From: Lachnospiraceae bacterium
GTDB lineage: Bacteria; Bacillota; Clostridia; Lachnospirales; Lachnospiraceae
Length of the DNA stretch: 49,438 bases
Direction: 5' to 3'
Assembly (NCBI GenBank): GCA_022791815.1
Contig: JAAVZU010000021.1
Span: 1-49,438 of the forward strand
This document shows, in pieces, positions 26,257 to 33,985 of the stretch (within the stretch, counting starts at the first letter, position 1; each line of letters opens with the position of its first letter). Made by a program: the position numbers and the translations under genes. The notes below the pieces were generated by a model. The model was given only the letters and a program-made list of their open reading frames with translations. It was not told the DNA's origin and searched no databases.

Positions 26257-27339
26257 CTACGAAATCTCAAACAATTCCTTGGATGAATGTGTCAGATTTT
26301 TACAGCCATCTTTGGTAATAACAACCATGTCTTCAATTCGTACCCCGCCAAAATTTTCTACATAAATCCCTGGTTCTACAGTTACTACCATATTTTCTTC
26401 CAATATAGTTTCTTCCTTTTTTGATAATCTTGGTTCCTCATGAATAAAAAGACCTACACTATGCCCTAATCCATGTCCGAAATTATCTCCATACCCAGCT
26501 TTCGCAATAATATCTCTAGCAACCTTGTCAACTTCCCAGCCTTTTTTTCCTGCCTGAATAAAATCTAATGCAGCAAGTTGTGCATCTAAAACAATCTGAT
26601 ATATTTCTTTTTGTTTGTAATTTGCCTTTCCTACTACAACCGTTCTCGTCATATCCGAACAATATCCCTCATACATACAGCCAAAATCCATAGTAAGAAA
26701 ATCTCCTTTTTCAATGACTTTTCTTCCTGGTACTGCATGAGGTTTTGCACTATTTAACCCAGATGCCGCAATGGTATCAAAACTCAGACCTTCTGCACCA
26801 TACTGCTTCATCCAAAATTCTAAATATGCAGAAACCTCCAATTCTGTCATACCTGGCTTAATAATCTCCAAAATTTTAGAAAAAGCTTTATCACCTATAC
26901 TTTCTGCTTCTGCTAATTTTTCAAGTTCTTCTGGTGTTTTTATAGAGCGAAGAAGGTCAATTTTATTACCTATATCTCTTAACTCCCCCACTGGAAATTT
27001 TTCTTTCCATTCCAAATAATCGGAAACTTGAACATCCCTGCCCTCAAATCCAAGAGTCTCTATCTGTTCTTTTTCTATCCATTCTGCAATAAGGCTAACA
27101 TAAGTATCCCGCAGTTCTACCACTATAAAAGTATCACTCTCCTCTTTTGCCTGAATGGTATATCTGGAATCGGTAAAAATGACTTTTTCCCTGCCTGTAA
27201 TCAATAAATAGCCTGTTCCACCAGAAAATCCACTTAAATAACGCATGTTAGACGCATTAGAAATCAATACTCCATCTATTTTCTCTCTTTCCAAAATATC
27301 ACTGATTCTTTTACATCTTGCCAGCTCTAACTCCTTCAT
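26257..27339 (-). CDS. pepP: Xaa-Pro aminopeptidase (M24 family)
   Basis: Metallopeptidase that removes N-terminal residues preceding proline. The 360-residue protein has an N-terminal creatinase-like domain (about 1-130, SNASNMRYLSGFSGGTGYLL) and a pita-bread catalytic domain with metal ligands in LTMDFGCMYEGYCSDMTRTV (two Asp), GHGLGHSVGLFIHEEP (His), TVEPGIYV (Glu) and GVRIEDMVVIT (Glu). Its ATG overlaps the stop of aroK (ATGA), so the two are translationally coupled. Confidence 0.94.
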   Translation of the reverse strand: MKELELARCKRISDILEREKIDGVLISNASNMRYLSGFSGGTGYLLITGREKVIFTDSRYTIQAKEESDTFIVVELRDTYVSLIAEWIEKEQIETLGFEGRDVQVSDYLEWKEKFPVGELRDIGNKIDLLRSIKTPEELEKLAEAESIGDKAFSKILEIIKPGMTELEVSAYLEFWMKQYGAEGLSFDTIAASGLNSAKPHAVPGRKVIEKGDFLTMDFGCMYEGYCSDMTRTVVVGKANYKQKEIYQIVLDAQLAALDFIQAGKKGWEVDKVARDIIAKAGYGDNFGHGLGHSVGLFIHEEPRLSKKEETILEENMVVTVEPGIYVENFGGVRIEDMVVITKDGCKNLTHSSKELFEIS

Positions 27340-27890
27340 TCTTCAACTCCTCCCTCATTTTTTTCATCTTGCTTTATCATAATCTGGTAATTACGGCAGA
27401 TTTCCTCTGTAATTTCTTCTACAGTTTTATTATCCACCTCAACTTTTATATGTGCCGTATACTCATAAATCGGATTACGAAAATTCAACATTTCTTCTAC
27501 GTTTTGTTCCACATGATTACCCTGTAAAAGCGGTCTTTGAGTATCTCCTTCCAGTCTTTTTAATACAGTTTCTTTTTTCACACTTAAAAAAACCACAAAA
27601 CCCATTTTCTTTAAAATTGCTCCGTTACACTCCCGAAGAGGTAATCCTCCTCCTGTAGATACAATGTTATGATTTATATTTATTTCCATATTTTCTATGG
27701 TTTTTGTCTCAATATTACGAAAATATTCTTCCCCATATTCCTCAAAAATATGGGATATCGTTGTATTTTGTTCTTCCTCAATATATGCATCTGTATCCAA
27801 AAACTGATAAGACAATTTATCTGCCAGGGCTTGTCCAACTGTAGTTTTTCCAGAACCCATATATCCAATTAAAATAATATTTTCCTTCAA
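27336..27890 (-). CDS. aroK: Shikimate kinase
   Basis: Phosphorylates shikimate at the 3-hydroxyl. The 184-residue protein starts MKENIILIGYMGSGKTTVG, containing the Walker A motif, and has the shikimate-binding DTDAYIE, FRNIETKTI and VSTGGGLPLR motifs and an arginine in the lid region (LEGDTQRPLL). Stop overlaps the pepP start by four bases, and its start overlaps the end of the YqeG-type gene by four bases, so it sits in a compact run hydF-yqeG-aroK-pepP. Confidence 0.95.
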   Translation of the reverse strand: MKENIILIGYMGSGKTTVGQALADKLSYQFLDTDAYIEEEQNTTISHIFEEYGEEYFRNIETKTIENMEININHNIVSTGGGLPLRECNGAILKKMGFVVFLSVKKETVLKRLEGDTQRPLLQGNHVEQNVEEMLNFRNPIYEYTAHIKVEVDNKTVEEITEEICRNYQIMIKQDEKNEGGVEE

Positions 27891-28402
27891 AATAACACCT
27901 CATTCTTATTCTTTTGACGATTGTAAAAAAATAATACAATTTTTTCCAGATAACGCTTTAGCACAATCTGTATTTCTTCTTTGGGATGAATCGGTTTAAC
28001 TAAAATTGTGGCAATTCCAGCACGATTTGCACCATAAATATCAGTAAATAACTGATCCCCTACAAATATAGTTGTATTCTTATTTGTCCCCATAATCTTC
28101 ATGGCACGGCAATAATTTTTTGTGGAAGGCTTATGGGCATCATAAATATAATGGGTTCCAATCTCTTTATTAAAACGTTCCACTCTTTCTATTTGATTAT
28201 TCGATAATAAACAGCTTTGAAGCCCAATTTTATCCAACCGCATAAACAAATCTTTTGCCTGTTGGCTTGCATCTGCATTATGGCAAACCAATGTATTATC
28301 AATATCAAAAATCACTCCCCGGTATCCTTTTTTATATAAGGCTTCAAAATTAATATCATAAGTGGAATCCCTACATTCCCGTGGATAAAACTTCTTAAAC
28401 AT
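27887..28402 (-). CDS. yqeG: YqeG-family HAD phosphatase
   Basis: HAD-superfamily IIIA phosphatase of unknown physiological substrate; the family contains bacterial YqeG and mitochondrial PTPMT-like Gep4 relatives. The 171-residue protein has motif I FDIDNTLVC (nucleophile Asp in DIDNT), motif II LLSNN, the Lys in AHKPS, and motif III FVGDQLFTDIYGANRAG. I chose ATG 28402, six bases after GGAGG; a longer frame to 28477 would lie inside hydF. It overlaps the end of hydF by eight bases. Confidence 0.92.
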   Translation of the reverse strand: MFKKFYPRECRDSTYDINFEALYKKGYRGVIFDIDNTLVCHNADASQQAKDLFMRLDKIGLQSCLLSNNQIERVERFNKEIGTHYIYDAHKPSTKNYCRAMKIMGTNKNTTIFVGDQLFTDIYGANRAGIATILVKPIHPKEEIQIVLKRYLEKIVLFFYNRQKNKNEVLF

Positions 28403-29612
28403 CCAATTCCTCCAAACATGACCATTTTTCTTTATAACTATCTCCAAAAATTTCCAGCGTCCTTGGTAAAATTCCATTCAGATAAGAAATCAACAATCCA
28501 TAATTTACAATAGGAATATTGCTTGCCCCTGCACTGGCTATCCTTCTCTCCATTTCTTTTTGCTGTAGTGTACAGCCTCCACAGTGTACGACAACCTTAA
28601 AGTTGGATAGATCCTTTGGAAAACCTGCTCCACTGCTGGTTTCAAACACAAGATTCTTCCCAGTATGTTCCTGTATCCATTTTGGAAGTTTTTGTGTACC
28701 AATATCGCCACATTGCCGATGATGGGTACATCCCTCTGCCATAAGTAACTTATCACCATCCTGCAAGTTATTGATTGCTTTTAACCCTTCAATCATAATA
28801 TCCAGTTCCCCTTTATACCGGGCAAAAAGAATAGAAAAAGAGGTCAATAAAACATCTTTTGGAACAATTTTATTTACTTTCGCAAATGCCTGAGAATCTG
28901 TTATAACAAGTTTGGGTTTCTGCCCCAATCCTTCCATAGTCTCCTGCAATTCTGTATCCCTTACTACAACAGAAATTGCCCCAGCCTCTAAAATATCCCG
29001 TATCGTCTGCTGCTGTGGCAAAATAAGCCTCCCCTTTGGTGCTGCTTTATCAATTGGTATCACCAACACAACAACATCACCTCTACAGATAAAATCCTGT
29101 ATAATCGTTTTATCATTATCCTTTGGTACTAATGTTTTTAAATACTCTTTTAAATTATGTATTCCTTCTCCACTTTTTGCACTAACCCAAAAATGTCCTT
29201 CTTTCGTATTTGTATACAAATCTGCCTTATTGTATATCCACATATAAGGAATCTTCTTTTTCTTTAATTCTTCTTCTAATGCATATTCTAAAGTCAAATC
29301 ACCACTGTCGCTTCCGTCTACAACAATCAAAACCACATCTGCCTTTTCCAGCACCTCTCTTGCTTTCTCAAGCCTAAGTTTTCCAAGCTCTCCCTCATCA
29401 TCTAAACCTGGTGTATCTACTAACATTACTGGCCCAATTGGTAGTATTTCCATTGCCTTATAAACAGGATCTGTGGTAGTTCCTTTTACCTCTGATACAA
29501 TAGATAATTCCTGATTTGTAATCGCATTGACCAGACTGGACTTTCCTGCATTCCGCTTGCCAAACAAAGCAATATGCAGCCTTTCTCCTTTTGGTGTATC
29601 ATTCATACTCAT
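28395..29612 (-). CDS. hydF: HydF, [FeFe]-hydrogenase maturation GTPase
   Basis: HydF is the scaffold on which the 2Fe subcluster of [FeFe] hydrogenase is assembled before transfer to HydA. The 405-residue protein has an N-terminal GTPase (G1 GKRNAGKSS, G3 DTPGLDDEG, G4 YNKADLY), a dimerisation domain, and a C-terminal [4Fe-4S] site with CTHHRQC and VVHCGGCTL, the hallmark spacing. ATG is eight bases after GGAG. HydE and HydG are not in the window. Its presence implies a hydrogen-evolving fermenter. Confidence 0.95.
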   Translation of the reverse strand: MSMNDTPKGERLHIALFGKRNAGKSSLVNAITNQELSIVSEVKGTTTDPVYKAMEILPIGPVMLVDTPGLDDEGELGKLRLEKAREVLEKADVVLIVVDGSDSGDLTLEYALEEELKKKKIPYMWIYNKADLYTNTKEGHFWVSAKSGEGIHNLKEYLKTLVPKDNDKTIIQDFICRGDVVVLVIPIDKAAPKGRLILPQQQTIRDILEAGAISVVVRDTELQETMEGLGQKPKLVITDSQAFAKVNKIVPKDVLLTSFSILFARYKGELDIMIEGLKAINNLQDGDKLLMAEGCTHHRQCGDIGTQKLPKWIQEHTGKNLVFETSSGAGFPKDLSNFKVVVHCGGCTLQQKEMERRIASAGASNIPIVNYGLLISYLNGILPRTLEIFGDSYKEKWSCLEELDV

Positions 29613-29617
29613 ATCTA

Positions 29618-30319
29618 TTACTCCATTTCTTCAAAACCTGTCACATAATCTAATTGACTAACAACCTCTGTCAACTCTTCACCAATATGTTCCCCTCCAT
29701 GAATGCCAAGTACAACCCCTACAACTCCCTCCTTACTATTAATAGATTGACATATATTCATGCTATAAATATTACATTCCTGATTTCTTATGATTTTCAA
29801 AAGTTCTTTGATATTTGTTACATCTTCTACTTCCACATACAAATGTATCGTATACTCTCTTACCACTTCAAATACCTTTAATTGTCTTACAACCAAAAAT
29901 AACAATTCCACACAAAGAGTACCAATTACTGCAATTTCAAAAAAGCCTATTCCTGCAGCAAGTCCTATGCAGGCAGACACCCAAAGTCCTGCTGCGGTTG
30001 TCAGCCCCTTTACCTGTGTATTATTCTTAATAATAATTGTTCCCACACCTAAAAAACCAATTCCACTTATTACCTGTGCACCAATACGGGTAGGATCAAT
30101 TCCCGCACTGGCAAAATATACCCAGACATACTGTCCAGTCATCATACATACGGCTGAACCAAGACATACTAAAATATGGGTTTTTAATCCCGCTGTTCTA
30201 TGTTTCCATTCCCGTTCTATTCCAATCATTCCACCACATATAATGCAAATCAAAAAACGAAGTAAAATAGAGAGCATATTCAATTCCCGAAAATATTCTG
30301 GCACAAGGAAATCCTTCAT
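29618..30319 (-). CDS. MgtC/SapB-family membrane protein
   Basis: The 233-residue protein has four to five N-terminal membrane segments with the family blocks GGMIGIEREWKHRTAGLKTHILVC and RIGAQVISGIGFLGVGTI, followed by VKGLTTAAGLWVSACIGLAAG, and a cytoplasmic ACT-like C-terminal domain (about 150-233). MgtC-type proteins are linked to magnesium limitation and virulence in some pathogens; in commensal Firmicutes the role is unclear. ATG follows GGGGGGTG. The 5' region shows no Mg-sensing leader that I can recognise. Confidence 0.9.
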   Translation of the reverse strand: MKDFLVPEYFRELNMLSILLRFLICIICGGMIGIEREWKHRTAGLKTHILVCLGSAVCMMTGQYVWVYFASAGIDPTRIGAQVISGIGFLGVGTIIIKNNTQVKGLTTAAGLWVSACIGLAAGIGFFEIAVIGTLCVELLFLVVRQLKVFEVVREYTIHLYVEVEDVTNIKELLKIIRNQECNIYSMNICQSINSKEGVVGVVLGIHGGEHIGEELTEVVSQLDYVTGFEEME

Positions 30320-30622
30320 AGTTTTTCACCCCCCAACCATTTGTTATACATTTATAACTAAAAATATTACTTGGTCTACGTAAGAGCATAGGCCAAATGT
30401 ACATTTATCAATAACATTTTCATTATATTATTTTTTTTATGAACCCGCAACCTTCTATAAATATTTAGTAACAGTTCAGATCCTTTTGCCATTACAAACA
30501 ACTTCTTTTTTTCATATAGTTTGTACAGTAAATGCACCAACCATTTTAAACTGTAACGAAGAATAACATAAATTTACTAGATTTATCATACGATAAGGTA
30601 ACATACGAAAAAAGAGGTTCCT
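30320..30622. other. 303-base divergent gap mgtC / ylbJ with dispersed repeats
   Basis: Contains TTATCAATAACATTTTCAT (30405-30423), close to 17199-17217; GTAACAGTTCAG (30468-30479); and ACAGTAAATGCAC (30525-30537), which recurs in the gap upstream of pepP's end near 26226. No gene visible. A sigma-E-like promoter for ylbJ lies near the right edge. Confidence 0.5.
30566..30594 (+). promoter_or_regulatory. Possible sigma-E-like promoter of ylbJ
   Basis: ACATAAA (30566-30572), 14-base spacer and CATACGAT (30587-30594) resemble a sigma-E promoter 29 bases before the ylbJ ATG. In Bacillus ylbJ is a sigma-E gene. Moderate match only. Confidence 0.35.
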
Positions 30623-31570
30623 ATGTTTACCAAAAAATATCTTTCACTTTTTCTCCTCTGCTTGCTGCTATGTTTTTTTCTTTTCCCTGATATAAGTTTT
30701 CTCGGTGCCAGAAATGGTGTACTACTTTGGATAAAAGTTGTAATTCCCTCACTTTTTCCCTTTTTACTAGTATCCACCTGCCTATTACATCTTAACCTTG
30801 TATCCTGTCTGACACCTGTAATTAGCCCTTTTTTTTGCAAAATATTTGGCTGTTCTAAAAGTGGCTGTTATCCTATTCTAATTGGTCTTCTTTCTGGCTA
30901 TCCTATGGGAGCAAAGGCTTGTGCAGATTTGGTAAAAAAAGGAGATATTACCAGAGAAGAAGGACAATATTTACTTGGGTTTGTAAACAATGCAAGTCCT
31001 ATGTTTATTACCAGCTATCTGACATGCCAATGTCTTCAAATTCCAGAATACCGTTATATGTTTTACTTTATGATATTATGTTCTTCTTATATGGTGTGTT
31101 TATTATATCGATTTTTTCTCTCTAAAAGTAAAAAATCTACAATACAAAAAAACCTTGTTTTTTGTGATGAAAAAATCTCTTCTTTTTCAGTATCAAGAGC
31201 CCTAGATTGCAGTATCACAGATAGCTTTCAAACAATTACGAAAATTGGTGGATATGTAATTCTTTTTTCCCTTTTAGGACAATTTGCACTTTCTCTTCCT
31301 AAACACCTTGGTATCTTTCGTTATTTTATTATCTGCTGCCTCGAAATCACCTCTGCGGTAAACCAGATTGCCATATCTGACTTTCCTCTAAAACTAAAAA
31401 TAATCCTTGCACTGTCTACAACAACTTTGGGTGGTATATCTGGTGTATTTCAGACCCATAGCGTCATTGCCAGTTCAGGATTATCCTTAAAAAAATATTG
31501 CATTACAAAATTATTACAAACCTTGTTTCTCTTTATTCTTTTATGCGTATTTTTAATAATCTTCTGTTAA
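30623..31570 (+). CDS. ylbJ: YlbJ-like sporulation integral membrane protein
   Basis: YlbJ is a mother-cell membrane protein needed for spore resistance; it belongs to a nucleoside-recognition/gate-type membrane family. The 315-residue product is hydrophobic with about eight membrane segments and the conserved blocks IPSLFPFLLVS, GLLSGYPMGAKACADLVKKG, LGFVNNASPMFI and a late SAVNQIA region. ATG follows AAGAGG. It lies beside coaD and rsmD (ylbI and ylbH in Bacillus), which supports the name. Its last 18 bases overlap the end of the convergent gene at 31553. Confidence 0.88.
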   Translation: MFTKKYLSLFLLCLLLCFFLFPDISFLGARNGVLLWIKVVIPSLFPFLLVSTCLLHLNLVSCLTPVISPFFCKIFGCSKSGCYPILIGLLSGYPMGAKACADLVKKGDITREEGQYLLGFVNNASPMFITSYLTCQCLQIPEYRYMFYFMILCSSYMVCLLYRFFLSKSKKSTIQKNLVFCDEKISSFSVSRALDCSITDSFQTITKIGGYVILFSLLGQFALSLPKHLGIFRYFIICCLEITSAVNQIAISDFPLKLKIILALSTTTLGGISGVFQTHSVIASSGLSLKKYCITKLLQTLFLFILLCVFLIIFC

Positions 31571-32197
31571 TTTATAATCATCTATTACCTCTTCATGTTT
31601 TACAGGATTTTGCTGTTCTTGTTCTTCTGCTACTGGCTCCGCAGCAGGAGCTGGTACATCCCCCACAAGTTCACAATGGTTTGTCCGGACGATATCCATA
31701 TTTTCCTTAATACTGCCAATTAAATCTTCATATCTTGTTCTGCTATCCTGATAAGCCTTATCTAAAATATTTTCAAGTCCAACAAGCATATCAGAAGTGT
31801 ATCCTATTGCTCCCTGCCGAATCTGCTCTGCATCATGTTTGGCGGATCCTACAATCTGTTCTGCCTGCTGTATTGCCTGCTGTACTACTGCATCTGCCTG
31901 TTCATACGCCTGCTGCATAATCTCATGTTCATTAACCAACGCATCTGTTTGTTGTTGTGCCTCTCTCAACATCTCTTGTGCTTTCGCTTCTGCATCTGCC
32001 ATAATTGCATCTTTATTTGACAACATTTTACGAAAATGTTTGATTTCGTCTGGTGTACGCATTCTTAGTTCATCTAATAAATCATATAACTCATCTTTTG
32101 GTACTATTACTTTTGTTGAAGATAATGGCTGCATCTTACAATCTTCAATAAATTCATAAATATCTTCTATCAACTCTTCTATCCTGCTTGTGCTCAT
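31553..32197 (-). CDS. Coiled-coil protein, ATP synthase B/DivIVA-like, function unknown
   Basis: The 214-residue protein has an N-terminal region (about 1-60, IEELIEDIYEFIEDCKMQP), a long Ala/Gln/Glu-rich helix predicted as coiled coil (about 60-165, with AEAKAQEMLREAQQQTDALV and QQAIQQAEQIVGSAKHDAEQ) and an acidic Pro/Glu-rich tail. Such proteins are often labelled V-type ATPase subunit H or DivIVA-like; neither is demonstrated. It follows coaD by 32 bases in the same direction, so it is probably cotranscribed with coaD. ATG follows AGGAG. Confidence 0.75.
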   Translation of the reverse strand: MSTSRIEELIEDIYEFIEDCKMQPLSSTKVIVPKDELYDLLDELRMRTPDEIKHFRKMLSNKDAIMADAEAKAQEMLREAQQQTDALVNEHEIMQQAYEQADAVVQQAIQQAEQIVGSAKHDAEQIRQGAIGYTSDMLVGLENILDKAYQDSRTRYEDLIGSIKENMDIVRTNHCELVGDVPAPAAEPVAEEQEQQNPVKHEEVIDDYKLTEDY

Positions 32198-32229
32198 ATC
32201 CTACACTCCTATTCTCATTCACACCATCT

Positions 32230-32724
32230 TTATGTTTTTGATAAAATCTCCTGATATTTCCTCTCTACAATTGGTATTAACTCCCTTGATACCAATGAAG
32301 AAATATCTCCTTTATACTGTGCAATCTCCCTAACCGAACTTGAACTTAAATATGCATGTTCTACACTTGCAGCCAAAAAAACTGTATCTAATTCGGGTCT
32401 AAGAGTCCGGTTTAATTGTGCAATTTGTAATTCATACTCAAAATCAGATACAGCTCTTAGACCTCGGAATATTACGTCTGCCTGTTTTTCTTTTACAAAA
32501 TCTACTAACAGCCCAGTAAAATAATCCACTTCTACATTAGGAATGTCTGCTACTACCATCTCTATCATTTCTTTTCTCTCCTCAGAAGTAAAAACTGGTA
32601 CTTTCTTACTATTATTCAATACACCAATAATAAGTTTGTCAACCAACTTGGCAGAACGCTTTATAATATCTAAATGTCCCAATGTAACAGGGTCAAAACT
32701 TCCTGGATATATTCCTATCCTCAT
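32230..32724 (-). CDS. coaD: Phosphopantetheine adenylyltransferase
   Basis: Adenylates 4'-phosphopantetheine to dephospho-CoA. The 164-residue protein has the nucleotidyltransferase motif [17 protein letters not shown] (with the TxGH form of HxGH), [21 protein letters not shown], and the C-terminal [14 protein letters not shown] signature (ISSS equivalent). Normal length. ATG after AAGGAGG. Neighbours rsmD upstream and ylbJ nearby as in Bacillus. Confidence 0.97.
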   Translation of the reverse strand: MRIGIYPGSFDPVTLGHLDIIKRSAKLVDKLIIGVLNNSKKVPVFTSEERKEMIEMVVADIPNVEVDYFTGLLVDFVKEKQADVIFRGLRAVSDFEYELQIAQLNRTLRPELDTVFLAASVEHAYLSSSSVREIAQYKGDISSLVSRELIPIVERKYQEILSKT

Positions 32725-32840
32725 TTGAATCCTCCTTATGTATCTGTAGCATTATAACTGTTCTGACATTCCATTCATATTTTGCCTGAATATACAAAAT
32801 AGCTAAAAATCTTGTAAATTGGCTAAAAAAAATCCATGTC
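32725..32840. repeat. Dispersed repeat copy between rsmD and coaD
   Basis: Contains CCATTCATATTTTGCC (32771-32786), identical to 17100-17115, followed in both places by a GAATATA motif; an AACTGTTCTGAC just before it resembles the AACAGTTCAG at 17085. The two copies share sequence over about 35 bases with changes. Confidence 0.55.
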
Positions 32841-33410
32841 TCAACTGTTACCATCATCACATAAATGTACAAAAACATGCATATTTGTCTTGTACTTCTT
32901 TATCTTTTCTATCTTGTATCCAAGCTCTTCCATATAAGACACATCTGTATCAAGTGATGCTTCAAATATAATTCTCGTATTCGTATCTATTATCACAGAA
33001 TTTTTAAGAATAGTAAGAACTTCTCTTTCAAGTTCCTGTCTATATGGTGGATCCATAAAAACAATATCAAAAATTCTGCCTTCTGTTTCTAACTGCGCCA
33101 GTCCCAAAAACACATCTAATTTATTCACCTGTGCATTTCTCTTTAATCCAGTATTTTGCAAATTCTCTTTGATACAAGCTACTGCTTTTTCATTTTGTTC
33201 AAAAAAAACTGCCTCTTTTGCACCACGGCTCAATGCTTCAATTCCTATGGCACCACTGCCACTAAATAAATCTAAAAAAACGCAATCACATATATCTGAT
33301 TGTAACATATTAAATAAAGTCTCTTTGATACGGTCTGTAGTTGGTCTAGTTTCCATACCAACAGGAGTCTTTAACTGAATTCTCCTTGCACTTCCTGCGA
33401 TTACACGCAT
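32841..33410 (-). CDS. rsmD: RsmD, 16S rRNA (guanine-966-N2) methyltransferase
   Basis: Methylates G966 of 16S rRNA with SAM. The 189-residue protein begins MRVIAGSARRIQL, then RPTTDRIKETLFNML, the SAM motif FLDLFSGSGAIGIEALSRGA and the catalytic IVFMDPPYRQE (DPPY). I chose ATG 33410, preceded by AAAGGAG, rather than an in-frame start at 33431 that precedes this site. Pairs with coaD downstream in the usual order. Confidence 0.95.
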   Translation of the reverse strand: MRVIAGSARRIQLKTPVGMETRPTTDRIKETLFNMLQSDICDCVFLDLFSGSGAIGIEALSRGAKEAVFFEQNEKAVACIKENLQNTGLKRNAQVNKLDVFLGLAQLETEGRIFDIVFMDPPYRQELEREVLTILKNSVIIDTNTRIIFEASLDTDVSYMEELGYKIEKIKKYKTNMHVFVHLCDDGNS

Positions 33411-33554
33411 ATCACCGTCTCCTTTACACATTTTGTGAATGCAAACTTAACAAATTCACTTTCCATGTATGTATATATTATAACAGATATACTATATCTC
33501 AAAATACATAAAAATTCAAGTGTCTGCATAGATAAAAGTTTCCCAAAATTTACC

Positions 33555-33584
33555 TGTATTCTTTTAAAAAATATGTTAATACTA
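33555..33584 (+). promoter_or_regulatory. Sigma-G-like promoter of the SASP gene
   Basis: TGTATT (33555-33560), 17-base spacer, AATACTA (33578-33584), 75 bases before the start. It resembles TGAATA-17/18-CATACTA and has the same spacing as the site before spoIVB. SASP genes are classic sigma-G targets. Confidence 0.4.
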
Positions 33585-33659
33585 TTTTTGTAACAAACAA
33601 CCTGTATTTGATTATCTAACAATTTTTTGATAGAAAATCAAAGAAATGGAGGCGTTATT

Positions 33660-33860
33660 ATGTCTGGAAGAAATCGAGTTGAGGTTCCTGAAGCAAAAGA
33701 AGCAATGGATCGTTTTAAGTTTGAGGTAGCCGATGAATTAGGTGTTCCTTTATCCTCTGGCTATAATGGTAATCTAACTTCATATCAAAACGGAAGCGTT
33801 GGTGGTATGATGGTAAAGAAAATGATTGCAGAACAAGAAAAACGTATGGCTGGTAAATAA
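33660..33860 (+). CDS. Alpha/beta-type small acid-soluble spore protein
   Basis: SASPs coat and protect spore DNA and are degraded at germination. The 66-residue protein has EAKEAMDRFKFEVADELGVP (conserved helix 1, with the GPR protease region around KFEVADELG) and GNLTSYQNGSVGGMMVKKMI (conserved helix 2). The ATG at 33660 is seven bases after GGAGG; a frame opening at 33627 lies before that site. Product acidic/basic balance and length fit the family. Convergent with the AAA+ gene. Confidence 0.93.
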   Translation: MSGRNRVEVPEAKEAMDRFKFEVADELGVPLSSGYNGNLTSYQNGSVGGMMVKKMIAEQEKRMAGK

Positions 33861-33947
33861 CCACCACTCTTCAAAGTTCCTAACGGACTACGCATGTTTG
33901 TGACGTCATAAATACGCTATCCCTATATGGGAAAACGTAGCAAAACG

Positions 33948-33984
33948 AAAACGGTCATGCCTGCATCGCAGGTATGACCGTTTT
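33948..33984. terminator. Bidirectional terminator between the SASP and AAA+ genes
   Basis: AAAACGGTCATGCCTGC pairs with GCAGGTATGACCGTTTT (one mismatch) around loop ATC; T-runs follow on both strands. It serves both converging genes: the AAA+ stop is one base away. Confidence 0.85.
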
Positions 33985-33985
33985 C

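Noticed and set aside
30320-30450. Magnesium-sensing leader (M-box) upstream of the mgtC-type gene
   Set aside because: The leader is short and AT-rich, with none of the conserved M-box elements or a terminator stem.
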